A DNA stretch of 64,000 bases from Deltaproteobacteria bacterium (GCA_040223695.1 JAVKFU010000018.1:124001-188000); one strand, 5' to 3'; counted from the stretch's first letter, positions 45,843 through 57,179 are shown. Program-made: numbers and translations. Notes: generated by a model from the sequence alone, not told the origin.

Positions 45843-45971
45843 GCGCCGGCCCCGGTTTTGAGTTCGTTTCGGCGTTTTCTTAAATGGGAGCTGGCCGTAA
45901 ATTCGGCGGTTTTTCGAGAACGGCGGCGCGAAGCATGGCTCTTCGCTGAAAAAACAGTTGCCGCGCCCTGT

Positions 45972-45999
45972 TTGACAGTATCTCTATTTCGGGTTAAAT
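45972..45999 (+). promoter_or_regulatory. Predicted promoter of the antiporter-atp operon
   Basis: A perfect TTGACA (45972-45977) is followed after 16 bases by TTAAAT (45994-45999). Transcription would start near 46006, about 40 bases before the antiporter ATG. No comparable promoter is visible just before atpF', which supports one transcript for antiporter and ATP synthase. Confidence 0.55.
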
Positions 46000-46044
46000 A
46001 CTTACGATTTTTTAATTTCTGCTCTTGAGGAATCAAACCCGTTA

Positions 46045-47316
46045 ATGAGTCTAGAACAAGTCGGTCATTACCCGGTAGAAAAATTTTTTATTGCATTTGC
46101 GCTCATACTTATTTTTTCCAAGGTTTTCGGAGAATTGGCGGAGCGTATCAAGCAGCCTGCAGTTCTGGGAGAGCTTGTGGCGGGGGTTATTCTCGGGGCA
46201 AGCGTCCTCGCCCTCGTCCCTTCACAGGCCGGGATGGCCGGATATGACATATTTCACCTACTTGCGGAGGTAGGGGTCGCTATACTGCTGTTTGAAATCG
46301 GTCTTGAGACGGACCTCAAGGACATGCTCAAGGTCGGAGTTGCTTCCGCATCCGTAGCCGTTGTAGGCGTAGTGGTTCCGTTTGTCCTCGGGTTCGGGAG
46401 TGTTCTGGCATTCGAAAAGTACGGTTTGATGGGGGATTTAGACCCGTCACTGATGATACTCATAGCTATAACCGCGGGGGCGACGCTTACGGCCACAAGT
46501 GTGGGTATTACGGCAAGGGTATTGTCGGATATGAATCGTCTTCAGACCGGAGAGGCGAAGATAATACTTGGGGCGGCCGTAATAGACGACATTCTGGGCC
46601 TTATAATCCTGGGTGTTGTGAGTGGAATCATAGAGTCATCCAAGGGCGGCGGTGAAGCTATGACCGCGGGCGGAGTCTTTATAATATTCCTTAAATCCTT
46701 CGGTTTTCTGGTAGCGGCCGTCGTAATCGGCAATCTCACCTCCAAGAGATTATTCGACCTGGTAAATAAGATGCGCGTACGCGGCGTGCTCCTTCTGAGC
46801 GCGCTGGCGTTTGCGTTTATTTTCGCCTTTCTTGCGAGCGCAGTCGGGCTTGCACCGATAGTGGGCGCGTTTGCGGCCGGACTGGTTCTGGCTAATACCA
46901 ATCAGTTCAAATCCATAGAAGAGCGTCTCAAGCCTGTCTCGGACGTCTTTACGCCAATATTCTTCATTATGGTAGGCGCCGCGGTGGACGTAACCGTGTT
47001 CAATCCCTTTGTGAGAGAGAATATTCCTATACTAATGATTGCCGGAATACTTTTCATTGTTGCTGTAGTGGGTAAATTTGTAAGCGGTTGGGCTGTATTT
47101 CAAAAAGGTATTAAGAAGAGCGTGATAGGCTATGGAATGATCCCGAGGGGCGAAGTTGGGCTTATATTCGCCCAGGTGGGTCTGACCTACGGTGTTTTTA
47201 ACTCACAGCTCTTTTCAGCTGTAACCGTAATGGTCATGCTGACTACCTTTATCGCCCCGCCTCTGCTTAAAATGGGGTTTGCGCAAAAAAGTGAAGCAGC
47301 TCAGGGGGCTGATTGA
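46045..47316 (+). CDS. CPA2 cation/proton antiporter (Kef/NapA type)
   Basis: This 423-residue inner-membrane antiporter has about 12 or 13 TM helices. The family signatures LGELVAGVILGASVL (helix 2), ITAGATLTATSVGITARVL and GAAVIDDILGLIILG are present; the last holds the paired aspartates (DD) of electrogenic Na+/H+ exchange. No cytoplasmic RCK/TrkA domain follows. It ends 22 bases before atpF' and shares its direction, so ion exchange and the ATP synthase are probably co-transcribed. Confidence 0.93.
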   Translation: MSLEQVGHYPVEKFFIAFALILIFSKVFGELAERIKQPAVLGELVAGVILGASVLALVPSQAGMAGYDIFHLLAEVGVAILLFEIGLETDLKDMLKVGVASASVAVVGVVVPFVLGFGSVLAFEKYGLMGDLDPSLMILIAITAGATLTATSVGITARVLSDMNRLQTGEAKIILGAAVIDDILGLIILGVVSGIIESSKGGGEAMTAGGVFIIFLKSFGFLVAAVVIGNLTSKRLFDLVNKMRVRGVLLLSALAFAFIFAFLASAVGLAPIVGAFAAGLVLANTNQFKSIEERLKPVSDVFTPIFFIMVGAAVDVTVFNPFVRENIPILMIAGILFIVAVVGKFVSGWAVFQKGIKKSVIGYGMIPRGEVGLIFAQVGLTYGVFNSQLFSAVTVMVMLTTFIAPPLLKMGFAQKSEAAQGAD

Positions 47317-47338
47317 TTTCAAAGGAGATATGTATCAT

Positions 47339-47854
47339 ATGAGGCGAACCAAATACGCAGTCCTTTTTACATTCATACTCATAATCTTGACCGCTGTTGA
47401 CGCCGCCGCGGCGGGAGAAGATTTGCTGAGCGTTAATAAAACGGTATTCATACAAATCGTCATTTTCTTAGCCGCGATCTTTGTCTTGAACGCCCTTGTT
47501 TTCAAACCCTTCATCAAGCTGATCGACCGCAGGGAAAAGCTGACCAGAGGAGCGATTGAAGAGGCCAGAGAGCTTGAGGAAAAGGTTAAGGAGATAATAG
47601 AGGAATACGATGCAAAGCTCTCCGAGGCGAGAGCCCGGGCTCAGGAGGAGCGCACCAAAATACTCCGTGAAGCGGAAACGGCAGCCGAAGGAATAATTTC
47701 CGAAGCGAGACAGGAGGCGTCGGGTGTTATAGAGGAGGCTAAGAGTAAGCTTGAAGCCGACACCGGACGGATAAAGGAAAAACTCAAGGGCGACGTGGAA
47801 TTGCTGGCCAGGGATATCGCGTCCAAAATTCTGGGCAAGGAGGCGGGAGTATGA
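47339..47854 (+). CDS. atpF': ATP synthase F0 subunit b'
   Basis: This is the first of two b-type stator subunits. It has a TM helix (about residues 36-58, preceded by a short signal-like helix with DAAAAGE) and then a long charged helix (60-171) rich in Glu, Lys, Ala and Arg. I start it at the ATG at 47339, 11 bases after AAAGGAG; an ATG nine bases earlier sits too close to that site. The leading hydrophobic segment (8-21) may be a cleaved signal, an occasional feature of b' subunits. It overlaps atpF by four bases (ATGA). Confidence 0.9.
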   Translation: MRRTKYAVLFTFILIILTAVDAAAAGEDLLSVNKTVFIQIVIFLAAIFVLNALVFKPFIKLIDRREKLTRGAIEEARELEEKVKEIIEEYDAKLSEARARAQEERTKILREAETAAEGIISEARQEASGVIEEAKSKLEADTGRIKEKLKGDVELLARDIASKILGKEAGV

Positions 47855-48405
47855 CGGACTTTGGAATAATAAATCTACTGATTACAGGAGCTTCAGAGGG
47901 CGGTGCTTTTAACTGGCGTTATGTTATGGAGCATGCCGTAAACCTGATAATCCTTCTCGGTGTGCTTGTCTACTTCCTTAAAACGCCAGTCAGGAATTTT
48001 CTGGTTGAAAGGCGCGGAAACATCGCACAGGAGATAGATGAGGCTCAGCAAACCATAACGGGGGCAAAGGCTAGGTATGAGGAATACGCGCAGAAGTTAA
48101 AGGCGATAGAAGGGGAAATAAACAGCATCAAGGATACCCTTACCAAGCAGGGTGAGACCGAAAGGGCTGAAATTATGAGACACGCCGAGGCGGCTTCCGA
48201 AAATATTAAAAAGGAGGCCAGGGAAACGATAGCGCTCGAGGTGGAGAGGGCGAGGCACGAGATCCAGACCGAGGTTGTAGATATTGCGCTTGGACATGCC
48301 GAAAGAATAATAAGAGAGAGCCTGGGGGAGTCGGACAAGGAAAGATTCATAGAAGAATTCACTAAAAATATAGAGGGACAAAAATGGCATCAATCGCAAC
48401 ACTGA
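47851..48405 (+). CDS. atpF: ATP synthase F0 subunit b
   Basis: This 184-residue stator subunit has an N-terminal TM helix (about 25-43, HAVNLIILLGVLVYFLKTP) and a long right-handed coiled-coil helix to the C-terminus. RNFLVERRGNIAQEIDEA after the membrane segment is typical. Start and stop overlap with both neighbours (4 bp with b', 22 bp with delta), so the three subunits are translationally coupled. Confidence 0.95.
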   Translation: MTDFGIINLLITGASEGGAFNWRYVMEHAVNLIILLGVLVYFLKTPVRNFLVERRGNIAQEIDEAQQTITGAKARYEEYAQKLKAIEGEINSIKDTLTKQGETERAEIMRHAEAASENIKKEARETIALEVERARHEIQTEVVDIALGHAERIIRESLGESDKERFIEEFTKNIEGQKWHQSQH

Positions 48406-48926
48406 GAGACCTCACTGAAGCGCTCATCGAAAGCGCTAAGGAAGAAGGAAGCCTTGAGCTGGTAACTTCCGACATGGAGGATTTCTTCCGTCTTCTGAGC
48501 GACAATGAAGAAGTAAGGAATATCCTCTGGAGTTCCACGTTTGATCTTTCTGAAAGAAAGGGAATTTTAGATGACGTGGGCTCGAAAAAGGGTTATGACA
48601 AACTGAGTGTGAATTTTCTGAACCTGGTGGTTGAGCTCGACAGGTTCAAGTCCCTTGTGAAATCCGAGGAGATTGTCATACAAAAGCTCAGAAGAGCGTC
48701 GGGGAAATTAAGGGCGGAAGTAATCATGGCAACCGAGCCTTCCGAATCCGATCTTGCGCGTATCAAGAGCGCGCTTACAAAAGTTATAGGTCAGGAAGTT
48801 GAAATTACCTCTAAAGTTGACCCGTCCATCATCGGGGGGATAATAACAAAGGTTGAAGATAAGGTGTTAGATGGTAGTATAAAAGCCCAGCTCGAAAGGG
48901 TAAGGGGAGTACTATCTCGATCATGA
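48384..48926 (+). CDS. atpH: ATP synthase F1 subunit delta
   Basis: This 180-residue subunit links the F1 head to the b stalk. The N-terminal helical bundle starts ATLRDLTEALIESAKEEG. The C-terminal part has GKLRAEVIMATEPSESDLARI and the conserved DPSIIGGIITKVEDKVLDGSIK ending. The start lies 22 bases inside atpF with GAGGG upstream, indicating coupled translation. Confidence 0.95.
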   Translation: MASIATLRDLTEALIESAKEEGSLELVTSDMEDFFRLLSDNEEVRNILWSSTFDLSERKGILDDVGSKKGYDKLSVNFLNLVVELDRFKSLVKSEEIVIQKLRRASGKLRAEVIMATEPSESDLARIKSALTKVIGQEVEITSKVDPSIIGGIITKVEDKVLDGSIKAQLERVRGVLSRS

Positions 48927-48958
48927 AATCCTTCTAATTTTTAAAGGAGCGAAGAAAT

Positions 48959-50476
48959 ATGCAGGAAATGAAAGTAGAAGAAATCGGAGAAATACTGAGA
49001 AATAGAATTAAAGGTTACGAAACCAAGATCGAAACATCTGAAGTCGGGACCGTTATATCGATCGGGGACGGCATAGCGCGCGCATACGGTCTGGATCAGG
49101 CGATGGCCGGAGAGCTGGTGGAATTCTCAAGCGGGACTATGGGGCTCGTGCTTAACCTCGAAGAGGACAACGTCGGTATCGCTCTTTTCGGCGAGGACCA
49201 GGAAGTCCAGGAAGGCGATATGGTAAAGCGGACCGGGAAAATCGCCGAGGTTCCCGTAGGGGATGATATGAAGGGGAGAGTGGTTAACGCGCTCGGGCAG
49301 CCTATAGACGGAAAGGGCGAGATCAAGACTTCGGAAACAAGACCGATCGAGGTTAAAGCCCCAGGCGTCGTGTACAGACAGTCCGTTAACGAGCCGCTAC
49401 AGACGGGGATCAAGGCTATCGACGCGATGATACCGATAGGAAGGGGACAGAGGGAGCTTATTTTGGGCGACCGCCAGATCGGGAAAACGGCTATTGCGGT
49501 CGACACGATCATCAATCAGAAGGAAGAAGACGTTTACTGTATTTATGTGGCGATAGGTCAGAAGCAGTCGACCGTGGCGCAGGTTGTCGATAAATTAAAA
49601 GAGCACGGCGCGATGGAGTATACGACCGTCGTGGCCGCAAACGCGAGCGATCCCGCGCCTTTTCAGTTCATAGCCCCTTACGCCGGGTGCGCGCTCGGAG
49701 AATATTTCCGGGATACCGGCAGACACGCGCTGATTATCTACGACGACCTCACCAAGCACGCATGGGCATACCGTCAGCTCTCCCTGCTCTTAAGGCGTCC
49801 CCCCGGGCGTGAGGCATATCCGGGTGACGTTTTCTATCTTCACTCGAGACTGCTTGAGCGCGCCGCCAAGATGAGGGACGAAGACGGAGGAGGATCACTC
49901 ACGGCGCTTCCGATAATCGAGACCCAGGCGGGCGATGTGTCGGCCTACATCCCTACGAACGTTATTTCCATTACTGACGGCCAGATTTACCTCGAGAGCG
50001 ACCTTTTTTACTCAGGCGTAAGACCGGCTATTAACGTAGGTCTTTCAGTATCCAGGGTAGGCGGCTCGGCGCAGGTAAAGGCCATGAAAAAGGTTGCCGG
50101 TACGCTCAGGCTTGACCTGGCGCAGTACAGGGAGGTGGAGGCGTTTTCTCAGTTCGCCTCTGACCTCGACAAGGCGACGCAGATGCAGCTTGCCCGCGGT
50201 AGCAGGCTTGTGGAATCCCTTAAACAGGGGCAGTACGAGCCTCTGGCAGTGGAAAAGCAGATACTGATAATTTTTGCGGTAACCAACGGCTATGTGGACG
50301 ATTATCCGGCCGATTCGGTCAAGAAGTATGAGAAAGAGCTCTATTCGTTCTTCGAATCCAAGTACCCGGATCTCCTCAAGGACATAAGAGCCAAGAAAGA
50401 GATTACCGATGATTTAAAAGAGGGTATCGTAAAGGCGCTTGACGAGCTCAAGAATCAGCTTGGGGATCTCACATAA
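48959..50476 (+). CDS. atpA: ATP synthase F1 subunit alpha
   Basis: This 505-residue non-catalytic nucleotide-binding subunit has Walker [12 protein letters not shown] near residue 170, the Q-loop-like [20 protein letters not shown] block, and the [11 protein letters not shown] and [12 protein letters not shown] segments, all standard. AAAGGAG lies about eight bases before the ATG. The protein appears complete. Confidence 0.99.
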   Translation: MQEMKVEEIGEILRNRIKGYETKIETSEVGTVISIGDGIARAYGLDQAMAGELVEFSSGTMGLVLNLEEDNVGIALFGEDQEVQEGDMVKRTGKIAEVPVGDDMKGRVVNALGQPIDGKGEIKTSETRPIEVKAPGVVYRQSVNEPLQTGIKAIDAMIPIGRGQRELILGDRQIGKTAIAVDTIINQKEEDVYCIYVAIGQKQSTVAQVVDKLKEHGAMEYTTVVAANASDPAPFQFIAPYAGCALGEYFRDTGRHALIIYDDLTKHAWAYRQLSLLLRRPPGREAYPGDVFYLHSRLLERAAKMRDEDGGGSLTALPIIETQAGDVSAYIPTNVISITDGQIYLESDLFYSGVRPAINVGLSVSRVGGSAQVKAMKKVAGTLRLDLAQYREVEAFSQFASDLDKATQMQLARGSRLVESLKQGQYEPLAVEKQILIIFAVTNGYVDDYPADSVKKYEKELYSFFESKYPDLLKDIRAKKEITDDLKEGIVKALDELKNQLGDLT

Positions 50477-50517
50477 ACGGCACTTAAAACCCTAACCGGA
50501 GAGACAGATTACATAAA

Positions 50518-52828
<2,311 letters not shown>

Positions 52829-52842
52829 TTGAAACCCGCGAG

Positions 52843-52871
52843 ACCCCGGGCATCCGATTTGACTCCGGGGT
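52843..52871 (+). repeat. Intercistronic GC-rich hairpin between atpD and atpC
   Basis: ACCCCGG (52843-52849) and CCGGGGT (52865-52871) form a perfect 7-bp stem with a 15-base loop. No T run follows, so it is not a simple terminator. It could slow mRNA decay or transcription and tune the amount of epsilon relative to beta. Confidence 0.6.
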
Positions 52872-52919
52872 AGCTTAAGTGTTTCTATTTGAGAGCTGAC
52901 GTAATTGAGGAGATAAAAA

Positions 52920-53177
52920 TTGGCGGAAATTCATCTTCAGGTAATCACACCAGTCAAGCTTGTTGTTGATGACAGGGTGGATGAAGTAGTGGCCCCGGGC
53001 GAGGTTGGTGAATTCGGAGTCCTGCCGGGCCACGTGCCTTTCATTACCACCCTGAGTGCGGGTGAGCTTAAGTACAAAAAAGACGCGGTTGAGAAAAAGC
53101 TCATCATTGAAGGCGGGCTCGCCGAGGTAAGAGACGACAAAGTAACGGTTCTGACGGATAGAGTGAGTACGGACTGA
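52920..53177 (+). CDS. atpC: ATP synthase F1 subunit epsilon, short form
   Basis: This 85-residue epsilon consists only of the N-terminal beta-sandwich, with LQVITPVKLVVDDRVDEVVAPG, FGVLPGHVPFITTLSAGEL and a final VTVLTDRV. The usual C-terminal pair of helices (about 45 residues), which inhibits ATP hydrolysis, is missing. No continuation is seen in any downstream frame, so this is a short form rather than a frameshift. The start is a TTG with GAGGAG seven bases upstream. It is separated from atpD by 91 bases containing a GC-rich hairpin. Confidence 0.93.
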   Translation: MAEIHLQVITPVKLVVDDRVDEVVAPGEVGEFGVLPGHVPFITTLSAGELKYKKDAVEKKLIIEGGLAEVRDDKVTVLTDRVSTD

Positions 53178-53234
53178 AACCCGCCCCCTGTTCGACTAAT
53201 CCATCCTGTTCCCGGTCCCTTTCTGAAAAACTGT

Positions 53235-53264
53235 TTGAACTAGCCGATACCTTCTTGGTATACT
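53235..53264 (+). promoter_or_regulatory. Predicted promoter of the ECHDC3-like gene
   Basis: TTGAAC (53235-53240) and TATACT (53259-53264) are spaced by 18 bases. The start site would lie near 53271, about 43 bases before the ATG. It gives this gene its own transcription apart from the atp operon. Confidence 0.6.
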
Positions 53265-53313
53265 ATATTATTAATATTCCCCATTAACATTCCCTGCACA
53301 TTGGAGGCTTTTA

Positions 53314-54111
53314 ATGCAGTTAATAAATACAAACGCAGAGGATCTTGTAATCAGGAGCGATAACGGTGCGATATGTGATCTGATAATTAACAGGCCTAAA
53401 TCGTATAACTCTCTTTCAATTGATTGCATGGAAGCTCTCATCGAGGAGTTCGAATCGCTGTCCGGTGACCCTTCTGTCAGGGTTGTAATTCTGTCAGGTT
53501 CGGGAAAGGGATTTTGCGCCGGCCACGATATGAGGGATCTGAGGGCAAATCCTGAAAAATCATTCTATGAGAAAACCTTTCAGACCAGCGCCAGGATGAT
53601 GCTTTCCATAATTAATTGCGCCAAGCCCGTGATTGCCAAGGTTCACGGTGTCGCCACGGCGGCAGGCTGCCAGCTGGTAGCTACGTGCGATCTGGCGGTT
53701 GCCGACGAGAGCGCGAGATTCGCCACCCCGGGCGTCAATATAGGCCTATTTTGCTCCACCCCTATGGTCGCCCTTTCGCGTAATATCGCCAGGAAACAGG
53801 CTATGGAGATGTTATTGACGGGTGACTTCATCTCTGCCGCCCGCGCCTATGAAATGGGGCTCGTTAACCGTGTTGCGCCGTCTCAGGAGCTCGATCAGGC
53901 GGCATATGAGCTGGCGGAGAAAATTGCCTCGAAATCCCCCCTTACGCTCAAGATTGGTAAAAAGGCCTTTTACGAGCAGCTGGATAAGGATTTGGGGGGA
54001 GCCTATGAGCACTGCTGCCGGGTAATGGTGGAGAATATGATGGCCCGTGACGCCGAAGAGGGTATAGACGCTTTTCTCGAGAAACGGGAACCGGTCTGGC
54101 AGGGCAAGTAG
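53314..54111 (+). CDS. Enoyl-CoA hydratase/isomerase family protein (ECHDC3-like)
   Basis: This 265-residue crotonase-fold protein has oxyanion-hole segments FCAGHDMRDL near residue 71 and GVATAAGCQLVATCDLAVA near residue 112. In the second, the position of the first catalytic glutamate reads glutamine (GCQLVA). The next segment, ATPGVNIGLFCSTPMVALSR, is the hallmark of the ECHDC3 subgroup, whose reaction is not well defined. GGAGG lies several bases before the ATG. It is probably a mono-functional acyl-CoA enzyme outside standard beta-oxidation. Confidence 0.88.
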   Translation: MQLINTNAEDLVIRSDNGAICDLIINRPKSYNSLSIDCMEALIEEFESLSGDPSVRVVILSGSGKGFCAGHDMRDLRANPEKSFYEKTFQTSARMMLSIINCAKPVIAKVHGVATAAGCQLVATCDLAVADESARFATPGVNIGLFCSTPMVALSRNIARKQAMEMLLTGDFISAARAYEMGLVNRVAPSQELDQAAYELAEKIASKSPLTLKIGKKAFYEQLDKDLGGAYEHCCRVMVENMMARDAEEGIDAFLEKREPVWQGK

Positions 54112-54539
54112 GATTTCTTATACCCTTAACAATTCAGGGTTAGAATCTGGCGGGTATCTGTTTTTCTCAGGATTTACCTGTTAGAGGGGGCATTCCGCGC
54201 TTTCGATACGCGGCTCGAATCTGAATCAATCCCGAAGTATAACAAAATTACGGGAAATTATGAACGGTAATACCCTGCCCCGTATCTCTGTTTTGAAAAC
54301 GACACGCTGGTTAAAATCGATGATTTGTGATAACGGGGTGAATCCTTATAGGGAGCAAAAAGGTGCTCGTCATCGGGGAATCCCGAATCCACTTTAATCT
54401 GTGACCATTACCGCATCACGTCCAAGCTCCATCCGTAATCCCGCTGCGGGATTATGCAATTCAGAACTGCTTCTTGCGGGCCGACCGTTACCCGTACCAG
54501 TCCGGGATACTATTGTATATTCTGGATATAGAAGCGGAT
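54112..54539. other. Intergenic stretch between convergent genes, with a short hairpin
   Basis: About 430 bases hold no supported gene. The clearest structure is a perfect dyad at 54436-54454 (TAATCCCG, CTG, CGGGATTA) that could fold in either strand but lacks a T tail. It may serve as a weak 3' end for the ffh-rplS transcript. I see no RNA gene or longer repeat. Confidence 0.5.
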
Positions 54540-54989
54540 TTACTCCGCGGTAGCTGTTTCTTCAGTTGCTTCGGGCGTAGCTTCCTCTGCTACCGGTTCA
54601 GCAGCCGCCGTTTTCGGGGATTTCTTTTCAGCGCCTATTTGATCGTATCTTGACCTTTCCCTGATTCTGCTGGCCTTCTTCGAGCGGCCTCTAAGGTAGT
54701 AGAGCTTCGCCCTTCTTACCTTACCCTTCCTCTTAACCTCGATCTTATCAATCAGCGGCGAGTGAAGCGGGAATATCCTTTCAACTCCGACGCCGTAAGA
54801 AACCTTTCTCACGATAAAGGTCTCCCGCACGCCTCCGCCCTTCTTAGCTATCACCACGCCCTCGAAGACCTGTATTCTCTCCCTGTCGCCCTCTTTAATC
54901 TTGTAGTGTATGGCGACCGTATCCCCCGCGCGGAAATCGGGAAGGTCCGTTCTCATCATGGATTTTTCAATTTCTATTACAAGGTTCAT
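54540..54989 (-). CDS. rplS: Ribosomal protein L19 with an acidic C-terminal extension
   Basis: This protein sits at the 30S-50S interface. The body is standard: [58 protein letters not shown] and [20 protein letters not shown]. The protein is 149 residues long instead of about 115; the added 30 residues are Ala/Glu/Thr-rich ([14 protein letters not shown]) and probably disordered. It is the last gene of the ffh-rpsP-khpA-rimM-trmD-rplS string, 15 bases after trmD. Confidence 0.97.
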   Translation of the reverse strand: MNLVIEIEKSMMRTDLPDFRAGDTVAIHYKIKEGDRERIQVFEGVVIAKKGGGVRETFIVRKVSYGVGVERIFPLHSPLIDKIEVKRKGKVRRAKLYYLRGRSKKASRIRERSRYDQIGAEKKSPKTAAAEPVAEEATPEATEETATAE

Positions 54990-55004
54990 CTTACTTCTCC
55001 CTTC

Positions 55005-56306
55005 TCATATTGCACATGAGAATAATCTGTCCATTATTATTGCTGCTGCGCTCCTGACCGAAAGGTGATTGTAATCCGTGTAGCCGCTCACCGGTTTTAA
55101 AGTATAATCGGCGCTTTTGAGTATATCTTCCGCCAATCCCCAGCCTGTTCCGAAGAGTATCAGGTACGGCTCGTTTTCCTTTTTAAACATCTTTTCCCTG
55201 AGCTCCCCGTAACCGATCATGTTTTCCCGCGGACGGGCGTCCGTTACCACGATCCTCGGTTTCTGTCCCTCGGCGCTTTCTATATCTTTCACCGCGTCTT
55301 GGAGTGTGTCTTTAATTTCGACAAACTCGAGTGCCCTCGACCGCGACCTGTTATGCGACGCCCCCTCACCATCGGTCCAATGTTTCAACACGCGTTCGGC
55401 CAGCCTCTGCTGTTCGGGATTGGGCTGCACGAGATAGAACTTCCTGATCCCGTACGTAGTTCCCGCCCTGGATATATCATGTACATCCAGGTTTGTGAAC
55501 GCGGTATTTATAACAGTAAGCCGATTATTGTATACGGGATAATGAATTAATGCAATATACGCCCTGAAAAAAGGGGAGTGCGTTCTTTTAAGGGTTTTTA
55601 TATGGTTTATGTCTTCGAGGGATATTTTCGCCCGGTCCAGTAGATCGGGCCTTTTGATATAGGTTTTTTCCAGACTCTGATCTCTTCTCCACTGGCTTAC
55701 GGCCTGGTGGTGTCCTGAAAGTAGAATCTCCGGGGCCTTCCTGCCCGCATAGCTCTCAGGCCTTGTATACTGAGGGTACTCCAGAAGCCCGTCTTTAAAC
55801 GATTCGCTTTCCGGGGACTGCGCGTTGCCCAGGACTCCGGGAATGAACCTTGCCACGCTGTCGACAATCACGGAAGCTGCGTACTCCCCGCCTGACAGCA
55901 CATAATCCCCGATTGAAATCTCCCTGTCGACATACGCGTCCCTTACCCTCTCGTCTATTCCTTCGTACCTGCCGCAAATGATAACGAGCTGATCGAATCG
56001 GGACAGCTCCCTCGCGGTCCGGTCCGTGAATATCTCCCCCCCCGGCGTGGTCAGAATTACAACCGATTTCAGGTCCTTCCTTTTTATGCTGTCTATCGCC
56101 TTCCCGATCGGCTCGGGCTTCATGAGCATCCCGCCCCCGCCTCCGTACGGTGTATCGTCAACGGTTCTGTGCTTGTTTTCGGTGAAATCCCTCAAGTCAT
56201 GCGCATTCATTTCCATCAGTTTTTTCTCCCGGGCCTTTTGAAAGATTCCGAAAGAAAAAGGGGACTCAAAGAATTCCGGAAATATTGTTATAATGTCGAA
56301 TTTCAT
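55005..56306 (-). CDS. trmD: TrmD tRNA m1G37 methyltransferase fused to a second SPOUT-like RNA methyltransferase domain
   Basis: Residues 1-240 are TrmD, which methylates G37 of tRNAs to prevent frameshifting. They contain MKFDIITIFPEFFESPFSFG, the knot region ICGRYEGIDERV, and IGDYVLSGGEYAASVIVDSV. Residues about 248-433 are a separate domain of the Methyltrn_RNA_4 type (ALIHYPVYNNRLTVINTAFT, DVHDISRAGTTYGI, LFGTGWGLAEDI, YNHLSVRSAAAIIMDRL). That domain is usually a stand-alone protein encoded beside trmD, so this looks like a gene fusion; the second domain's RNA target is unknown. The frame is continuous with no sign of a sequencing error. Confidence 0.94.
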   Translation of the reverse strand: MKFDIITIFPEFFESPFSFGIFQKAREKKLMEMNAHDLRDFTENKHRTVDDTPYGGGGGMLMKPEPIGKAIDSIKRKDLKSVVILTTPGGEIFTDRTARELSRFDQLVIICGRYEGIDERVRDAYVDREISIGDYVLSGGEYAASVIVDSVARFIPGVLGNAQSPESESFKDGLLEYPQYTRPESYAGRKAPEILLSGHHQAVSQWRRDQSLEKTYIKRPDLLDRAKISLEDINHIKTLKRTHSPFFRAYIALIHYPVYNNRLTVINTAFTNLDVHDISRAGTTYGIRKFYLVQPNPEQQRLAERVLKHWTDGEGASHNRSRSRALEFVEIKDTLQDAVKDIESAEGQKPRIVVTDARPRENMIGYGELREKMFKKENEPYLILFGTGWGLAEDILKSADYTLKPVSGYTDYNHLSVRSAAAIIMDRLFSCAI

Positions 56307-56333
56307 AACTTTAGGTAAGAAGGTGGAGTTTAT

Positions 56334-56849
56334 TTATTCCTGAATAATAAGCCCTTTTAAATTGGATGTTATTATTTTTGACTCTTTGAGGTTGATTTCC
56401 TTTACGAAAGGCTCCGTAAGCGGAATAAGGAGTTCTTTATCTCCGTCCTTTACGACGAGCACGCTTTGATATGCCCTGTCAATCAGCTCTTGAACCTCTC
56501 CCAAATAACGCCCGTCATCGGTATAAATATCAAGGCCTATAAGCTGGAACCAGTAGAATTCGTCCTCTTTAAGCGGGGGAAGCTGGGAATTGTCTATATA
56601 GACATTCTTCCCGGTTAGTTTATCCGCGTCGTCTACGGAATCTACACCTTCTAGTCTTACTATGGCCGAGCTCTTGTGAGGCCTGCATTGTAGAACTCTG
56701 GTCTCTACCGGACTCAGGCCGGGCCCCGTCTCAATGAAAATTGTCTTAAGTGAGGAAAGGCTATGAAGCTCGCGGCTGAAGGGTGTAAGTTTTACCTCCC
56801 CTGATATCCCGTGTGCCCTGGTGATCTTTCCGTATTTTATGAGACCCAT
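56334..56849 (-). CDS. rimM: 16S rRNA processing protein RimM
   Basis: This 171-residue assembly factor for the 30S head binds S19. It has an N-terminal beta-barrel (GKITRAHGISGEVKLTPFS) and a C-terminal PRC-barrel (YWFQLIGLDIYTDDGRYLGEV, LIPLTEPFVKEINL). It sits between khpA and trmD as in most bacteria. No unusual features are seen. Confidence 0.97.
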   Translation of the reverse strand: MGLIKYGKITRAHGISGEVKLTPFSRELHSLSSLKTIFIETGPGLSPVETRVLQCRPHKSSAIVRLEGVDSVDDADKLTGKNVYIDNSQLPPLKEDEFYWFQLIGLDIYTDDGRYLGEVQELIDRAYQSVLVVKDGDKELLIPLTEPFVKEINLKESKIITSNLKGLIIQE

Positions 56850-56869
56850 TTCAACGGATGGGGTATCAA

Positions 56870-57109
56870 TTATTCCAGGATCTCAAGTACGGCCCGCCTT
56901 CTCATTTTCGCGGCTGAGGCGCTAAGGATTGTCCTTATCGCTTTTGCGGTTTTCCCCTGTTTCCCAATGATCTTTCCGAGATCTTCCTGAGCAACCTTTA
57001 ACTCGAGAACAGCTGTCTGCTCGCCCGAAACCTCGCGTACCTCGACCTGGTCAGGGTTATCCACAAGAGATTTCGCAATAAGAGCAACAAGGTCTGTAAG
57101 CTTATCCAT
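56870..57109 (-). CDS. khpA: KH-domain RNA-binding protein KhpA
   Basis: This 79-residue single KH domain has the GxxG loop as [17 protein letters not shown] (about residues 46-62). KhpA/YlqC proteins bind RNA and are almost always encoded between rpsP and rimM, as here. The ATG at 57109 has GGGGAGG eight bases upstream; a longer frame of ten more codons has no ribosome binding site of its own. Confidence 0.96.
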   Translation of the reverse strand: MDKLTDLVALIAKSLVDNPDQVEVREVSGEQTAVLELKVAQEDLGKIIGKQGKTAKAIRTILSASAAKMRRRAVLEILE

Positions 57110-57179
57110 AACTGATACCTCCCCTGTGTTGTGTAACAACTATCTTTAAGTATTTTCTATACCGTTTCAGTCTCAGCGG

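Noticed and set aside
45928-45946. GCGAAG/CTTCGC hairpin as a terminator after the DUF1152 gene
   Set aside because: The stem is followed by A residues, not T, on the plus strand, and no minus-strand gene ends there.
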